Shown in pieces: positions 62,855 through 64,000 of a DNA stretch of 64,000 nt; position 1 is the stretch's first letter, and each line of letters starts with the position of its first letter. The translations under genes and the position numbers were made by a program. The DNA comes from Mucilaginibacter sp. (GTDB lineage Bacteria; Bacteroidota; Bacteroidia; Sphingobacteriales; Sphingobacteriaceae): NCBI RefSeq assembly GCF_028288205.1, contig NZ_JAQBOD010000003.1:20361-84360 (forward strand), read 5' to 3'. The notes beneath the pieces are model-generated. The model saw nothing but the letters and a program-made list of their open reading frames with translations. It made no database searches and was not told the origin of the DNA.

Positions 62855-63058
62855 GGTAAATTAAAATACGGCACCCTTATAAGGTTTGGATTTTCATTTA
62901 AACTCTACAAGTATCGACCTATGGACCCAGTGTACTAATGTGTAGTATTCGTAAGGTTATCAGTATAATATGTTAGCTTTAGAAAATTCTAAAAAAAGGC
63001 AATCTCATTTGGTTGGTTATAACACCACTATTCCCTTTCATACTAATGCTATAAGAAC

Positions 63059-64000
63059 ATGGAAAAGAACGATTCAGATGAATTGATGATTGCTAATAAG
63101 CAACTTGCCTTTCAAAACCGCGAAAAGGAAAGCCGGGCGGCGGAACTGATCATTGCCAACAAAGAGCTGGCTTTTCAAAACGAAGAAAAAGAGAATAGGG
63201 CAGCAGAGCTAATTATTGCCAATAAAGAACTTGTTTTTCAAAAAGAAGAAAAAGAGAAACGGGCGGCAGAACTTATCATTGCGAATAAAGAGCTGGCTTT
63301 TCAAAACGAGGAAAAAGAGAACCGGGCAGCAGAGCTAATTATTGCCAATAAGGAACTTGTTTTTCAAAATGGAGAAAAAGAGAACCGGGCAGCAGAACTG
63401 ATCATTGCGAATAAAGAACTGGCTTTTCAAAACGAAGAAAAAGAGAATAGGGCAGCAGAATTGATCATTGCGAATAAAGAGCTGGCTTTTCAAAACGAAG
63501 AAAAAGAGAACCGGGCGGCAGAATTGATCATTGCGAACAAAGAGTTGGCTTTTCAAAATGGAGAAAAAGAGAATAGGGCAGCAGAGTTGGTCATTGCTAA
63601 TAAGGAGCTGGCTTTTCAAAACGAAGAAAAGGAAAAACGGGCGGAAGAATTGATCATTGCCAACAAGGAACTTAAGAACGCCGAAGACGATATCCGAAAA
63701 CTAAATGATGAACTGGAACAAAAAGTAATCGATCGCACGGCCCAACTTGAGTCTGTAAATAAAGAACTAGGATCTTTTTCTTATTCAGTGTCCCACGATC
63801 TTCGTGCTCCCATCCGGGCTATCAATGCCTATACAAAAATCTTAGTGGAGGATTATGGAGAAAAATTCGATGCAGATGGAATGACCATTCTTCATTCCAT
63901 TATCCATAATTCTAAAAAGATGGGTAATCTAATAGACGACCTGCTCGCATTTTCCAAATTAGGTAGAAAACAGGTGACTGTTTCGGAAATTGATATGACC
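63059..64000 (+). CDS. Histidine kinase with nine-unit coiled-coil repeat, C-terminus outside window
   Basis: The open frame from 63059 runs off the window after 314 residues. After MEKNDSD come nine 21-residue repeats with the form ELIIANKELAFQNEEKExRAA plus a partial tenth, then a coiled coil (RKLNDELEQKVIDRTAQLES). A HisKA domain follows, with the phosphorylated His at residue 246 in FSYSVSHDLRAPIRAINAYT. An ATPase domain is expected beyond 64000. There is no signal peptide, membrane segment or PAS/GAF domain in the visible part, so the repeat may serve as spacer or dimer rod. Its input is unknown. Confidence 0.85.
   Translation, partial: MEKNDSDELMIANKQLAFQNREKESRAAELIIANKELAFQNEEKENRAAELIIANKELVFQKEEKEKRAAELIIANKELAFQNEEKENRAAELIIANKELVFQNGEKENRAAELIIANKELAFQNEEKENRAAELIIANKELAFQNEEKENRAAELIIANKELAFQNGEKENRAAELVIANKELAFQNEEKEKRAEELIIANKELKNAEDDIRKLNDELEQKVIDRTAQLESVNKELGSFSYSVSHDLRAPIRAINAYTKILVEDYGEKFDADGMTILHSIIHNSKKMGNLIDDLLAFSKLGRKQVTVSEIDMT
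63080..63646 (+). repeat. Nine in-frame 63-bp tandem repeats
   Basis: Units start at 63080, 63143, 63206, 63269, 63332, 63395, 63458, 63521 and 63584, with a shortened tenth at 63647. Each encodes 21 residues around IANKEL and EEKE. Differences between units are mostly silent or A/V, N/K and E/G changes, which shows recent expansion under coding constraint. Confidence 0.92.

Noticed and set aside
63335..63619. Open frame on the minus strand across the repeats
   Set aside because: It is the shadow of the repeated coding sequence; its own repeats only mirror the kinase frame.
63080..63646. Regular short repeats that look like a CRISPR array at first glance
   Set aside because: Units are contiguous with no spacers, are a multiple of three, and lie in frame inside a kinase gene.

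Overview
The window looks like chromosome from a Bacteroidota bacterium of the Sphingobacteriaceae type (Mucilaginibacter/Pedobacter-like). The evidence is two complete SusC/SusD loci each led by an ECF sigma factor and a FecR anti-sigma factor, several Bacteroidota-specific families (DUF5686, DUF6702, DUF4342, DUF5989), AT-rich gene starts without clear Shine-Dalgarno sequences, and TAnnTTTG-type -7 boxes. The genus is an inference from gene content. No rRNA, tRNA, CRISPR array, prophage or transposase was seen.

Layout. 1-9650 (minus strand): a sigma factor, FecR, SusC, SusD, a secreted alpha/beta-fold esterase and a CocE-type hydrolase cut by the window edge; a secreted GH2 beta-galactosidase-like enzyme diverges from the sigma gene. 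12.9-22.7 kb: ABC-2 exporter, M1 metallopeptidase next to HupE-like and DUF6702 genes, GT39 membrane glycosyltransferase, a TolB-like propeller protein between two palindromic intergenic repeats, and a VOC protein. 23.0-27.0 kb: three tandem paralogues sharing a regulatory-like domain plus an unrecognised domain. 27.4-37.9 kb: GH92 mannosidase, ferritin-like protein with altered iron-site residues, small membrane and hypothetical proteins, an SGNH hydrolase, a GAF/PAS histidine kinase and a secreted S9 peptidase. 38.2-42.1 kb: KGG stress protein, then a gluconeogenic pair, fbp overlapping an Lrp/AsnC regulator and pckA divergent from them. 42.3-48.3 kb: a hypothetical gene, an acyl-CoA desaturase, and a tight four-gene operon of SGNH/TPR protein, SxtJ-like protein, a 50-residue DUF5989 protein and a NodU/SxtI-type carbamoyltransferase. 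48.7-55.8 kb: second sigma/FecR/SusC/SusD locus, without enzymes. 55.9-64 kb: TonB receptor with a small partner, DUF5686 protein, HxlR regulator divergent from an aldo/keto reductase, and the start of a histidine kinase with a nine-unit coiled-coil repeat.

How the parts work together. The two Sus loci follow the usual logic in which substrate binding at SusC/SusD releases an ECF sigma factor through FecR. Both also carry, at the same place relative to the susC start codon, a promoter-like element and an intrinsic terminator on the opposite strand. This predicts a roughly 90-nt antisense RNA against each susC leader, and it is the observation most worth testing. The next most interesting item is the carbamoyltransferase operon, whose SxtJ-like and DUF5989 partners match the sxtI-sxtJ-sxtK association of saxitoxin clusters but here sit with no toxin genes. 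Smaller items are the altered ferritin, the tandem triplication, the palindromic repeats and the long repeat in the terminal kinase.
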